64,000 nucleotides of DNA from Purshia tridentata (lineage: Eukaryota; Streptophyta; Magnoliopsida; Rosales; Rosaceae). The notes under the pieces were generated by a model, which did not search any database, was not told the origin of the DNA, and saw only the letters and a program-made list of their open reading frames with translations. Position numbers and translations under genes: made by a program. The stretch spans positions 1 to 64,000 of the forward strand of contig QANT01007840.1 in the NCBI GenBank assembly GCA_003254885.1, given 5' to 3'. Numbering within the stretch: position 1 is the first letter of the stretch; each line of letters opens with the position of its first letter. This document shows, one piece after another, positions 10,066 to 23,237 of the stretch.

Positions 10066-11463
10066 CGCTACAGTTTTCTAACACGTGGAATTGGCGGTTG
10101 ATTATTCCATCTAGTCTTTTAGATATTCCTATTTCCTGCCCAAATGGCGGTTTAACTGTTTTTTTTTTTTTTTTTTTTGGTCTGATTTATCTGTTATTTT
10201 AGGAGCTTCCGATAATGAATTCTTCAATTTTCAAATGGAGAATTTGTAGCATAAATTCGATGTATTGTTATTTGTTTTACCAGTGTCTCTATCATATTTG
10301 TTCCTCGTTGATGTAATCAGGTGGTATATTTCTTAGCTTAATATAGAGTGGGTTATGAACTTATGATCAGCCTTGTTTTGGGTGGAGTTACCTCCAACAT
10401 GATGTATTACTATTAGCTTGACAAAATTCAAATGAATAAAATGGGTTCTTTGCTTTTGATAAAAAAGAAATAAAAATAAAAATTTAGTTGTGAGTTGTGA
10501 CCCATATTTCAAGAAAATCAAATGTTTAACTTAACTAATTAAATTTGGGCCTAATATTTTAAATTGGAAATATAAACCTCCTCAGTCCTCACTAGCTTTC
10601 AGTGTCACGCGCTATGTGCATTTAATCCTATTTTGGGTTTATGACTCTTAGTTTACCTTAGCTTTGTATTGTTTAATTGGCATAAGAATAAATAATCAGG
10701 GACAAATTATTCATTTTTTTTGTGAATTAAACGAAACAACTGCCAAGTGCTCAAATCCTCTAGGCTTGGATTTGGGATACGACAGTTGAAGTGTATGGTA
10801 ACACTACAATTGAAATACTTAATGAATAAGAATATATTTAGTGATTAAGAAAACATTATATCTTTATTAATATTAAAGATTTATAGGAATTTACATGAAT
10901 TGTTCCGAAATTTTAAAAATCCAATGTAAATCATAAATATGGGCTCATCGATCTTTCATATACATAAAGGATTTATAAAATTTACAAACAAATTTTCTTA
11001 TTTACTTATTTACCATTATGATATTATCTGTTGAACTAGCCAACTAGGCCTCAAAAGAACGCGAATCCAAGTTGGATTTACGTTAGTCCAAACAATGCCT
11101 TAACTTGTATTTTTTAATAAAACACATTTAACAGTCTTCTTTTTCTTCTCAATATGTAAAAAGTGAGAGTAAGGCGCGAAGACATTGAGTGAGAGCCACA
11201 AAAATGGCGAAATTGGAGGGACTTCAAAGACTGCCACTTCCACTAACCAAACGACACGAAGACAACCCTAAACGAACAAAGAAAAAAAAAAACACAAAAT
11301 AATGAGTTATGCAACTTCTGCAAGTTTTCGTTTTCCAGTCTAATTAAATCTTCATTGTCGATGACAAATCGGAACGAACCAAAATCAATGAAGCAAAATG
11401 GGTTTTGATTCGTATGCAGCGGAATATCTACATTTCTGGGTCTCTATTTGAGAATCGATTAGA
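10066..11463. other. Divergent promoter region between OR23 and myosin; possible MITE
   Basis: Separates the minus-strand F-box gene from the plus-strand myosin. A poly-T run lies at 10161-10179. Around 10754-10776 (CAAATCC...GGATTTG) and 11065-11079 (AATCCAAGTTGGATT) are small palindromes facing each other about 300 bases apart, which may mark the ends of a short DNA transposon. The region from about 11160 to 11463 is probably the myosin 5' UTR. Confidence 0.4.
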
Positions 11464-14400
11464 ATGGTACGTGAATTGCCAAACTTAATTGTACATTATC
11501 GTTTATATATGTGAATTTCCCAAGAAAATATTATGACAAATGCTGTTTATTATTAATTTAAAGAAACATAGAGAACTTGATGTTTTTCCAAGTAATTGTT
11601 CAAACTTGTAGTATATATATTCAGAAATAGGCTATATGGCTGGTTTATATATATGTTGAAAACTTAGGAGCTAAATTATGAGAATCCTTACACTTATTAG
11701 CTACTGAAAAGTTTAACATGCTTTTTGTGGTACATATTATGCAAGCGAAAATGTGAATAGGAAAGGTAAGTTAATTTTACTTCCATTTTAAGCTTTTAAC
11801 TGATTACTCAAAGGAAAAAAAAAAANAAAAAAAAAAAAAGTATTAAACTACTTATGTTTAAAATTTTCAATTGCTGCAGGGCAATCCAGTGACCATTGTT
11901 GTTGGTTCTCATATATGGGTTGAAAATCCGGACATAGTTTGGATTGATGGAGAAGTACTGAATATTAAGGGAGAAGACGCTGAGATTCAAACTAGTAATG
12001 GAAATGCGGTAATATAGTTGATATTATTTAGATTTGAATATTATGGTCTTATACTCATCCAATATTTCCAATCTATTATTTCCTAATTTTCGTTCCTACG
12101 ATTTTCGCAGTGTGATCTTTGTTGCATTTATATTGTTTGTTACTGGTTTGGTTTCATTAGGGAAAAAAAGTAGAGGTTTGTGAGACCAAATGTTTTTTTC
12201 AAGCATGCCATTTTTAATTTTGTGTTTTTGTCTAACCAGAGAAACAGAAGTGGAGTTCAATCTGAAAGATTTTTCTTAAACATTTACCGAAAATGGCATA
12301 ATAGTATTTTCCAAACCAGCGTCTATAGGAGTTTTCTGCACCATCCCTGGTTTCGTTTAGGAAATTAAAGATGGTATTTAACATGAAACCAGACCTGCAC
12401 GGCCTGCATGTATAAATGTGGTTTGCCTCATCATCATCATCTCCCTCTTTTTCTTGTTATATTTTTGAGTCTCTTGCAGTAATTGATGCAGTCTGTAATC
12501 ATAATTTCATTCTTATGTTTGTTTCCAAAACTGACCTACTTTCATTTTCGCCAGGTTGTTGCAAAGGTGTCAAAAATATATCCAAAGGATATGGAAACTC
12601 CTTGTGGTGGAGTTGATGACATGACTAAGCTATCGTATTTGCATGAACCTGGAGTGCTTTACAATCTGGCAACTAGATATGAGATCAATGAAATTTATGT
12701 AAGATTTGTCTCATCTTCAGTTTTGAATCACTTAATGTACGCTCTGGTGAAGAAAAATGATTAATCACTGCAGCTATGGGCGTCTCTGTTATAATACTTT
12801 GACATCATGCATGGCAGACTTACACCGGAAACATTCTCATCGCCGTCAATCCATTCCAAAGTCTTTCACATCTGTATGATGCTTCTATGATGGAGCGGTA
12901 TAATGGAGTGCCATTTGAAGAACTAAGCCCTCATGTTTTTGCAATAGCTGATGCTGCATACAGGTGATCTGTGTTTGTGTTTCTGTTGCTTAAAATATGA
13001 TGCAGTACGTTACTTTATTGAATCTCCCAAATCTGATCAGGGAAATGATTAATGAGGGAAAAAGCAACTCTATTCTGGTTAGTGGTGAAAGTGGAGCTGG
13101 TAAGACTGAAACAACTAAAGTGCTTATGCGCTACCTTGCCTACTTGGGTGGCAATGCTGCAGCTGAAGGACGAACTGTTGAACAACAAGTATTAGAAGTA
13201 AGCTGCTTAGCTTTCACTATTTTATAGTAGCTAATTTCTTAGTTCATAGTACAATGAGATCTTTTTTTCTTTTTTTTTTCAATCAAGTATTTTCCTTTTA
13301 CTTGTACCTTTCTTAAAATTTTTTGTTCTAACTGATACGATGCAGTCAAATCCAGTTCTTGAAGCATTTGGTAACGCAAAAACTGTTAAAAATAACAATT
13401 CCAGGTGAGAAATTGTTAAATGCTTTTATATTTATTTGTTATTGTTGTTGCTGTTACTATTTTGCTATATACTTTAAATAAAAGCACTCAGCATGTTTTT
13501 TAATCTTAGCTTGACTTCTTAGGTTTATGCACATTGACTATATTAATATCGGAAGTAGCATCATATGGGTTTGTATGTTGCAGTGTCACACACTCTAAAA
13601 ACAGGGTTTCAGTTATTTGGTGACGTGATTCCAAATGAAGACAAAAAAAAAAATCATTGTAATTAATAAAACCTTTTTTTTTTTTTTCTTGGGAGGGAAT
13701 AATTTGACTGCATGATTTATTTCTAACTCTTTTACATCAGATAGTGAAATATTCTAAATAGTTTGGCAGTCTGTAACTACTGATCGATGTTGTATTGAAT
13801 ATACTGGTGCAGCCGCTTTGGTAAATTTGTCGAGATTCAATTTGATAAACGTGGTAGAATCTCAGGGGCAGCCATCCGAACTTATCTCTTGGAGAGATCT
13901 CGTGTTTGCCAAATTTCTGATTTTGAGCGTAACTATCACTGTTTTTATCTCCTTTGTGCGGCTCCGCCTCAGGTACAGAGCGCAATTTTCTACTTCCATG
14001 CATATTTATTATATCTCAAAAAATTTCTTGACAAATCATTCTAGTTAACAGATTTTAAGTCTTAGCAGGAGAAAGAGAAATATAAGTTGGGAGATCCTAG
14101 ATCATATCACTATCTTAATCAATCAAATTGCTATGAACTGGCCGATATAAGTGATGCTCATGATTATCTCTACACTAGGAGAGCCATGAATATTGTTGGA
14201 ATAAGTGAAGTAGAACAGGTGTGCTCTTTGATCTGAATCTAAACATTTTTTTACTGCTAAGTTAAGCCTCATTATACAGTAAATCTGCTATTAACCTCTC
14301 TCTCTCTCTCTCATTCAGGATGCTATTTTCAGAGTTGTGGCTGCAATTCTTCATCTTGGTAATATTGATTTTGCCAATGGGGAGGATAATGATTCATCTG

Positions 14401-17400
14401 TTATAAAAAAGGACGAATCCCTTTTCCATCTTCAAATGACAGCAGAACTTCTCATGTGTGACTCAAGCTTTTCCATAGACATAATTCATACTTTTTTCTT
14501 TCAATCACAGTGCAGTGTTCACCTGATTATTCATATTTCAGGTGTGATCCTAATGCACTGGAAGATGCACTGTGCAAGCGTGTAATGATTACTCCAGAAG
14601 AAATTATTAAGAGAAGTCTTGATCCTCATGGCGCAACAGTTAGCAGAGACGGTTTGGCCAAAACAATATATTCTCTTTTGTTTGACTGGTGAGATGCTAG
14701 CTTCTGAATCATTTTTACTTCAATGCTTACTGTAGAAATGAAGCATTTAACAATCATTGTTTATTTCCTTTTCTTGGTGTCCAGGTTGGTGGATAAAATC
14801 AATGTTTCAATTGGACAAGACCCTAGCTCAAAGTGTCTGATTGGAGTCCTTGATATATATGGTTTTGAAAGCTTTAAAACTAATAGGTAATGATTGGATG
14901 CAAAAAATGTAGAATATGTAGACATGTTTGGGGGTGTTCTACAGGGTTATGTTTTATGAATGCAAATCATATCTAATTAGACTAATTTTATCTATATCTG
15001 GTATGCATAAGAAGACCTAACACTACCTAGCATCAGGTGACTTACACTTCTGACCTTCACTTAAGGTCCTTGGGAAATCCTCTAGATATTTCTGAAATTA
15101 AATTTACTCAACTATGGTCCATGGATCATTGAAAAGGAGGATCCTAAATTAAATTTAGCTAGTATTCCTACTGATGATTATGAGTCCTAACTTGTAATGT
15201 TTCATTAAATGCAGTTTTGAGCAGTTTTGTATTAATTACACTAATGAAAAGCTGCAACAACATTTCAACAAGGTATGAGGTTAGTCATACTTGAAATTTG
15301 AGTTGTAAGTCATTCTTTTCAATGTAAAATCTAAGTGTTATGATGTCTTTCAGCATGTATTCAAGACTGAACAAGAGGAATACACTAAAGACGAAATTGA
15401 TTGGAGCTACATAGAGTTTGTTGATAATAAAGATGTCCTTGATCTCATTGAACAGGTCTCTCTCTCTCTCCCTCCCTCCCTCCCTCCCTTCCTTCCACCC
15501 TCCAGCATTTGCTTGACCTGAACTGGGTAAACACATATATAGCTCATAAACTAAACACCCTAGTAAGAAAATTTTTATAACCCAAATCTCTTATTGACAC
15601 AGCCTTAAAGGTTTATAAGCCTTTTCCCAATGAAGGTGACATATGGGCCCCACATATTATAACCTTAGTTGCCAAAACAAAGAAATATTCGAAAAACAGT
15701 GACTCGTCCCTTTTCCCATTGATGCATAACGCGTGGTGTTAGACTGTTTCATTCTTTGGAATGATCATGCCTATGGGACTTCATGTCTGTTGATTTGCAT
15801 CCCCTTAATTGTGGAGCCAGAATGTCAGTCAAGCCATGCTAATAATTTGTAAAACTCTATGTGTTGCTGAAGTTATATTGAATCTTACGCTCCTGGTTTT
15901 ATTTTAGTGAATTTCTTGCCTGTTCATTCAGCAGTTAAACTATAAAGAAAGTAATATGCTGAACTGTCATGCACACATCACTGATTGATACCGTTTATGC
16001 AGAAAAAAGGCGGGATCATTGCTCTGCTTGATGAAGCTTGGTATGATAACATCTCTTCATTCTTGGCTGCAATTTCACACACACACTTGCACACACACAT
16101 TTCTGCTCGATCATATTAGGTGGGTTTATGGTAATATCTCCTCGCTCTTGACTGCAATCACACACACACACACACATGTACATGCACAGAGTGGTTCCTG
16201 CGCAGGCACTTCATATTAGGTGAAGATAGTATATCTCCAGATTTTTATGAAATCAAGAAACTGCCTTTATTATTTTATTCCTTAACTGTAAATTTGTAAT
16301 CCAAGTATGGTTTATTGAAACTTGGTAAGATTTCCTTTATATACAGTATGTTGGCAGAACTTATGCACGCACATGTGCGCACACAGATGGGGAGAGAGAG
16401 AGAGAGAGATTGAATCACTTGTTGGTAAACATCAATAGCTTTTTATCTCATTCTTCTTTTCCAGACCCACGATTAGTAAATGTCCTGGCCCTGCTCTTCA
16501 TGCATGCCAAGTATAAATCAATTAGATCTTGATGGCCATCTAAGACTTTGACTCATATATCCGTTTATAAAAAGTTATCGCAAAACTTCAGTTTTTTGCT
16601 CAATTAGATGGGACAACTGCTAATCTTGGTCAGCTTCTTACTTGGGAGCACTTTAGGCACAACATGTAGAACATTGGCTGGCTCAGTTAGAAAAACGAAA
16701 CCAATTATTGTGTTTGATAATATCTTGTTGAAGAAGGGTTCTTTTCATGCTCCCTTTTGTTTTCATAAGTTCAGTTTTTTTTCTAATCAGACTTGACATT
16801 TTGTCTCCTTACAGTATGTTTCCAAAATCAACTCATGAAACATTTTCACAAAAGCTTTATCAGACATTCAAAGATCACAAACGCTTCATCAAGCCAAAGC
16901 TGACCCGCTCAGATTTCACCATTGTTCACTATGCAGGAGAAGTGAGCTCGGTGTTCCTGTATTTTGCTCTGAAATCTATTGTTTGTAATGTGATTGTCAT
17001 TGAAGTATCTTTATTTTCTTGCACTTCTTTTTCAGGTACAATATCAGTCAGATCAATTTCTAGACAAAAATAAAGATTATGTTGTTCCTGAACATCGAGA
17101 TTTGTTGAGTGCTTCAAAATGTTCTTTTGTAGCAGGCCTTTTCCCTCCACTTTCCGAGGAGGCAGGCAAATCCTCCAAGTTCTCATCTATCAGTTCTCGT
17201 TTTAGGGTATCTTCTATCCTGGTCCTCTTGTCTACAATTGTGGCATCAGCGAAAAAAACTTTCCTTTACAATGGTGGTGAATTTTACCTTAAAATATTGG
17301 ACAATAGATTAAGTTTTTCCATTTGTCATGAGAAAAGTTATGCTGAAGGTGAAACCTAATTTTCTGACCTTATTGATGCAGCAACAACTACAACAACTGA

Positions 17401-20400
17401 TGGAAACACTAAATTCTACAGAACCCCACTACATTAGATGTATAAAGCCAAATAATCTCTTAAAACCTGCAATATTTGAGAATATCAATGTCATGCAACA
17501 ACTGCGTAATGGTGTAAGTATCATGGGATCTGTGTGTATAGTACTATATCTTATTATTAATTGGTGGCATTCATAATTTGTTATTTGTGTAGGGTGTTTT
17601 AGAGGCAGTCCGAATAAAATGTGCTGGATACCCTACTTACAGGACTTTTTTTGAATTTTTAACTCGATTTCGAATCCTCGCACCAGAGGTTTTGAAAATG
17701 GAGTAAGTTTCACCTTAGGAGTTCATTTTTTATTTTCTCACTTTGTGATCTTCATTCTTGTTCCTGGCTTTTCTGGTTTTTCATGGTTTTTGGGTTATGC
17801 TCCATTTCTGAACTTAATGCCTATATTATCAGCTACCCTGAAAAGGAAGCCTGCGAAAAGATTCTGGAGAAGATGAGGCTTAAAGGTTATCAGGTAATAA
17901 GAGCCGTTTTGTATATCAACCATTCTGACAACCACAACAGATAAAATTCTGGAACCACAAAGATACTTGGCTTCGCCTTGGTGGGACACCACATTTATGA
18001 TATTTTAAGCAAGCTTCTAACCTATGACTATTGTATGACTGAAGTAGCTAAGATGCAGAACCCAATGGAAATAACAGAGAGAAAGAGAGAACAGAAAAGG
18101 AAATAAGGAGGGGAAGAAGGAGAAAGGAAAGAGATGCATAGAAACTCAAGAGGGAAAATCATTTTGTAATTCAATAATTGAGTTTCCACCAAAGAATTAC
18201 ATCATGCCAGTATTATATACATCTTTCATTTGCAAGATTTTTCTATATATTCAATTCAGCTGTAAATGGTTTTTTTCAGATAGGGAAAACAAAAGTTTTC
18301 CTAAGAGCTGGTCAGATGGCTGAGCTAGATGCACAGAGAACACTCATGCTTGGCAACTCAGCTAAGGTGATTCAAACACGGGGCAGAACTCTTATTACTC
18401 ATAAAAAGTTTGTTTCTACACGGGAGGCTTCTACTTGTGTACAGTCATTTTGTAGAGGTAAGTCCATAAAAGGAAGCCTTTTTCATGGAGATGCAGCTGA
18501 TTCAATGTATTTTTGAATTTATGTAGTTTTGCATTACCCTAGCAATTATTTCTTTAATCGGCTATATATAGTAGATATTCATACAATTGGCTGCATATAC
18601 TAGATAATTTTATATACACAATTTCACAAGTATTTCATTGTTATGACTTCAGGAGTATTGGCTCGCAAGTTATATAAGCTCAAGAAATGGGAGATTGCCA
18701 CTGTTAAAATTCAGAAGAATGGGCGTAAATTCCTAGCAAGGAAAGACTATCTCAAAATTAAGTCTTCTTCAATTGTCTTACAGACAGGTTTACGGGCAAT
18801 GGCTGCTCATGATGATTTTAGACATAGAGTTAAGGCGGCAGTTATTATCCAGGTGACTACCTAGCTTCCTTTGTTGCTATATTACGTAGTCTGTTGCTTT
18901 TCACACTCTCAAAGAATTTGCGCAAGTGCCTGGCAAGAAAAGACTATCTCAAAATCAAGTTCTCTTCAATTTTCTTACAGACAGGTTTACGAGCAATGGC
19001 TGCTCTTGACGATTTTAGATGTAGAGCGCAATCTAAGGCGGCACTTATTAGTCAGGTGATTACCTAGCTTCCCATGTTACTATATTACATAGTTTGTTGC
19101 TTTTCACATTCTCAAAGAATGACAAAAGGCAAAATGCAGGCATATTGGTGTCACCATAGGACTTCTTCGGATTATAAGAAACTTAAAGAAGCATGAACCA
19201 TACTGTGGCACCTAATTTCTTTACTTTGAACTCTTGTTATGAGATCAATGGTTTTACAGATGACTATTATATTTTGTACAAGATTAGAAGCATCATGCTA
19301 GTTAATCACTTTCTAGTCTTAGAACTAAATTTTAGATAATTTGTGCAGAATGACTCGGAAAAAAAAAAAGGAGAAGAGGCAATTAAGTTGGAGTCCTCTG
19401 TGCAAGCTAATGTAAGCAAAGTTGATGAAAGGGATGTGTGGTTTGAATGTCATCAGGTTGCAAAGATAGAAATTGAAGAAGCATGCACTTATTAAAGAAC
19501 TCCCAAGTCTTTTGACTGAAAAGTTTAGATGATTTTTGCAGACTGACTTGGAAGAAGCAAAAGGAGAAGAGGCAAAAAAGTTGGAGTCCTCCATGCAAGC
19601 TAATGTAAGCAAAGATGATGAAAAAGATTTGTTGTTTGAATGTCATGCTGCACAGATAGAAATGAAAGATTCATCCCTAAATATCAAAGAACTCCCAAGT
19701 ACCGATGAAAATGCTGAAAATATTAAGAATCTTACTGCAGAAGTCAAAACTTTGAAGGTAATGATTATTGATCCTATAGCTTAGGAATCAACATTCTTCT
19801 AGATTTGTTCCATTATTTTTCCATCATAATCTGGCTTAGGAATTATAGCATCTACAAATTAATGTTGTCTTTATTACATAGGCCATGTTGCAAGCAGAAA
19901 AACTAAGAGCCAATGAATGTGAAAAAAAATTCTTAGAAGCACGGGTATCCAGTGAGGAAGGACGTAAAAAATTAGAGGAAACTGAAAGAATAGTGCATCA
20001 ACTTCAGGACTCTTTGAACAGGTAGTACTAGTTTACACCCTTTAAGAATCATATCAGTTTTTCATTTCCCCCTTTCATCTTCTGTATGTAATTTATAGAG
20101 CTGAATATGGTATTTCCTCATCAAGTTGGCTTTCCATTGGGTCAAAGAGGCTTGTAAAATTATTAGCAATATGATTTATGTTTTGTTATGTGCAACTGGA
20201 ACCTTGGTAGTTGCAGTTGTAGGCACTCTATGTAGCAGAAAATTTTGAAGGCCCTCTTCATATTTGCAACAATGAATAATTTTCTATGAATTTGATCATA
20301 TAGATTGAGTTGGTGCTTCCCACCTACTAAAAAGTGCCTTTTTCTACTTGCTTTTGGGCCTTGCCAATTTAACCCATGTTGTTTGTCTTAAGCATTTCTT

Positions 20401-21389
20401 GCAACATATATTGTTTGTGAGTGAAAATCATTTTGTGCCACTGAGCAATAAAGCTACGTCACAAAGATAATTCTTTTTCCTATGGACGAAGAAAATTATC
20501 TTTCTGTACAGGTTTCTGCTCAAGAACCATAACCATGATCTTGATAGAGAGAGAGAGAGAGAGAGATTCTCCTAAGTTCTTCAGATTTCTGCATATATGA
20601 CAAATTACCATCATTCTTATTATGCTTGTAAAGCTGCTCATAAATCATTTGACTAATACTAGATATGATCTAGTGTGTTTCAGGATGATATATTGCATGT
20701 CAAACCAAGTTTCGGAGCTCAAAACCATCTTGTCTACTGCATCAAAATCGAGTTCAAGTTTTGGGCCTGTTGTTAGACCCGAAGGAGTTGATAGCACTTC
20801 CAGTAATTCTGAATGTTCATCCACTGACTCAGATTTCACTTTTCCAGCTCCAGCTCCAACTTCAGTTGAATTATCTCCCCCCGGCCCCAATTCTCTGCAG
20901 CTTATAGTTCAGGACATTTCAGCAGGAGATGTTTCAGGTTAGTTTAGTTGTTTTTTTTAATATTCTGGCCATATGTACCTTATAATCCAGAACGACCATC
21001 AATTTTCTTAATTGAGTTTTCTTCTAAACCCACTTTGTAAGTGATTGTACCAAAGACAATGATCCTATCATACATAATTTGTATAGCGTTCTCATGGTGA
21101 AATTACTTGGCTGCAATCAAGCACAGTCTAGATCAGCTTGGTGCCACCTTTATAAAGCTACATCATGCACTGAGTTTGTCAGAATCCTCTCAATTTTTAA
21201 ACTAGATCCTAATTCAGAAATCATTTCCTTGCACATAATTTTCTCTTGTTGCAACTTGGATAACAATGGTTTATGTTTAGAAGTTATAAGTTCTGTTTCA
21301 TTGTTTTATGTTTTCTTTTTTCCCTCTTGATGATACATTTTGCAGGATCTGAAAGTGAGAAGGAGGGGCCTTTTGATGACTTCTTCTGA
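11464..21389 (+). CDS. XI-J: Short-tailed class XI myosin heavy chain (XI-J type)
   Basis: Exons: 11464-11466 (ATG only), 11880-12008, 12555-12698, 12818-12963, 13041-13197, 13346-13404, 13813-13972, 14069-14218, 14319-14455, 14542-14688, 14785-14886, 15215-15272, 15354-15455, 16003-16040, 16815-16941, 17036-17206, 17382-17513, 17593-17702, 17833-17893, 18280-18457, 18653-18852, 19542-19757, 19882-20021, 20684-20937, 21346-21389. These give 1054 residues; two optional in-phase exons are listed separately. The N-terminal SH3-like part is followed by the P-loop GESGAGKT at 156-163, switch I (NNNSSRFGK) near 209-217, switch II (DIYGFESF) at 434-441 and the converter near 712. Four IQ motifs, a short coiled coil and a Ser/Pro-rich end terminating in PFDDFF complete it. 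The DIL cargo-binding tail of ordinary class XI myosins (about 1500 residues) is absent, as in Arabidopsis XI-J. Gene order with BET11, DOHH and LBD29 supports XI-J. It is an actin-based motor of the cytoplasm. Confidence 0.85.
18915..19055 (+). other. Duplicated IQ exon of the myosin gene
   Basis: A tandem copy of the second part of exon 18653-18852, about 200 bases downstream with its intron. It opens after CTCAAAG, reads 47 codons without a stop in the same phase ([15 protein letters not shown], then [16 protein letters not shown], ending ALISQ) and closes at a GT donor (CAG|GTGATT), like the original. It differs by several substitutions and a net 6-base insertion. If spliced in it adds about one and a half IQ motifs to the lever arm without changing frame. 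The acceptor has only a weak pyrimidine tract, so use is uncertain. Confidence 0.6.
19140..19230 (+). pseudogene. Relic of the IQ5-IQ6 exon of the myosin gene
   Basis: After the acceptor AATGCAG the sequence reads [18 protein letters not shown]. This matches the class XI lever-arm stretch A-H-W-R-R-H-R...S-Y-Y-K-R-L-K-K-A that normally follows the exon ending IIQ. A TGA follows at 19194-19196, and similarity to the next conserved part (IVTQCGW) breaks down. If spliced in, it would end the protein within the lever arm. More likely it is skipped, since exons on both sides are in phase 0. Confidence 0.65.
19349..19456 (+). other. Duplicated coiled-coil exon of the myosin gene
   Basis: A tandem copy of the first half of exon 19542-19757, with a period of about 193 bases. 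After a TTGTGCAG acceptor it reads [19 protein letters not shown] and continues to FECHQ, against [19 protein letters not shown] in the main copy. It has 36 codons in phase 0 and a usable CAG|GTTGCA donor. Reading past that donor reaches TAA within 12 codons, so if used it must splice here. Inclusion would lengthen the coiled coil by 36 residues. Confidence 0.55.
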
Positions 21390-23237
21390 TGGAAGCTTGT
21401 TCTATTTATTTTTGTTCTTTCTTGCTTAGATATGGGTTTTGGGTTTCATAAAACGTCATAATTTTGGCCTTGTATATAGGACGCCAGGTTTGGACATATC
21501 GTCCCATATGCTTCATACAGGATCATAGTTGGACAAATCTCTCAGGATGATGTAGATCAATTAGTCAGGTATAGTGTTAGCAAAGGGTCAAATATAAATT
21601 TTAGAGTAGTACATAGTCTGAGCTCTTCTACTAACATCCTCTGTGATTTCACTTTGCCCTAAAAACTGGCCATGAACTTTTATTTTTTGGCCATGGAACC
21701 TTAACGTGCATAAATGTTGATCATAAACACACTTGCTTAGGTTCATGCTTCCTCTGCATTGTGTCTGTACTTTTATGTTGTTGATCGACTATGACTGTAA
21801 TGGGATCTGAAATCAACTTGAGAGATCACTCATGGATAGAGACAAGACCACTTAACGAGAAGAAGCAAGCTAATTATGAGGAGTTTCCTATCAATGTACT
21901 GCCTAAGAAGCCTCCTTTACTTTCACATAAGCATTTTAGTCATGAATCGGACAATGTGGCCCCTTAGATAATTAGCTGTCAGTGTAATTAATTTTTTTTT
22001 ATAGGTAATTTCAATTAAGGTGTTAATTTATGCGTTGCTTTATACACAGTAATTGACTGCTCATACATGTAGACCGTGGATCAAGCTCCTTATTACGGAT
22101 TCCAGAAGGATTAAAGAATAAATCACGTACTTTTCCAAAATATCTCTCTTTATTTTTTAAGCATTGTTGATCTATCATTTTGGAAAAGAAAATAAGCAAC
22201 TCAAATAGCATATTTAATGTTTGAGTAACGTACCAGAGTTCACTAGCAGGGCGGTTTGAGCTTATAAAATTTAGCTTGATTAATCCCATCAATCATAATC
22301 TGATGGGTTGCTTTTGGGTTTCGAGACTCAAATTTAGGGAGTCAAATCAGAGCGACCCTCCAACCAAACCAAACCAACCATCCGAATTGCATTCCTAATT
22401 TCTCAACCATTGTCAATTTGTCATGCACATCACAAAGGTGCTACAAGTCGAACAACATCTTCATATATATGTGCCCAAGAACAAACCTAAAAAAATGATT
22501 TAGTTTTTTAAAAAGACAGAAAAAATATATGAAATCATCCGTACTCACTTTGAAACTCATTAATTTATTTATAACAAATAATAAAATGTACAAATGTGCA
22601 ACATTAATTGGTATGAAAAAATTGGGGTAAGAGTTGATGCCATTGCACATGTGACATGGCTTATATGCCCTGCCTTCATTCTTATATATTCGTAGGTAGT
22701 GAAGTTTTATGTAACATCTAATTGCCTTTACGTACATGATTCCCATATTTATAGCTATTAACTACGTAGTGATCACAAGGCCCTGGTTTCATAGCTATCT
22801 ATATATGTCATCATGATGATAGTGGTCATGTATGTAGAGATGTTTCATGTTTGAAGCGAGCCTAAGGCACATTTGCTAGAATTGGCAAAAAGGGAAACAC
22901 ACTGACTTTGTACTTCTCTTACCATTCCATAGCTAAGTAATTCCCAGTATACAGTACTAGCACCATTTTGCAAATAGGATCATTTTCTTATGCTAGCTTT
23001 CTATATATTTAACCAGCTGTCTTAGCTACCTAGCTGCTTCCTTCCCTCTGAAAATGAAGTCCTTCTCTCATCAGTGAGTCTCTCTCTCTCTCTCTATCTC
23101 TCTGCGTCTCTCTGTGTATATATATATATGTACCTAATAATTTGGGTTTATTTTGTAGGTAAGGGTTGGACTGATAGATCAAACAAAAGCTTCATCAAAA
23201 ATTTCATGGAGATCAAACCCATGTGAGTACTTAACAA
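21390..23237. other. Myosin 3' flank and promoter of C2H2 gene 1
   Basis: 21390 to about 21600 is probably the myosin 3' UTR. No gene is supported in 21600-22950. A TATATATTT box near 23002-23010 and a CT-rich leader lead into the zinc-finger gene. The leader may hold an intron (CATCA|GTGAGT near 23072 to TTTTGTAG near 23159) and two tiny uORFs starting at 23054 and 23207. Confidence 0.45.

Noticed and set aside
19325-19646. Two overlapping minus-strand frames rich in Phe and Leu
   Set aside because: They are the antisense of the duplicated coiled-coil exon of the myosin; their mutual similarity only reflects that duplication.
22023-22746. Minus-strand frames between myosin and C2H2 gene 1
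   Set aside because: Short, AT-rich composition, no family resemblance, no conserved splice pattern.
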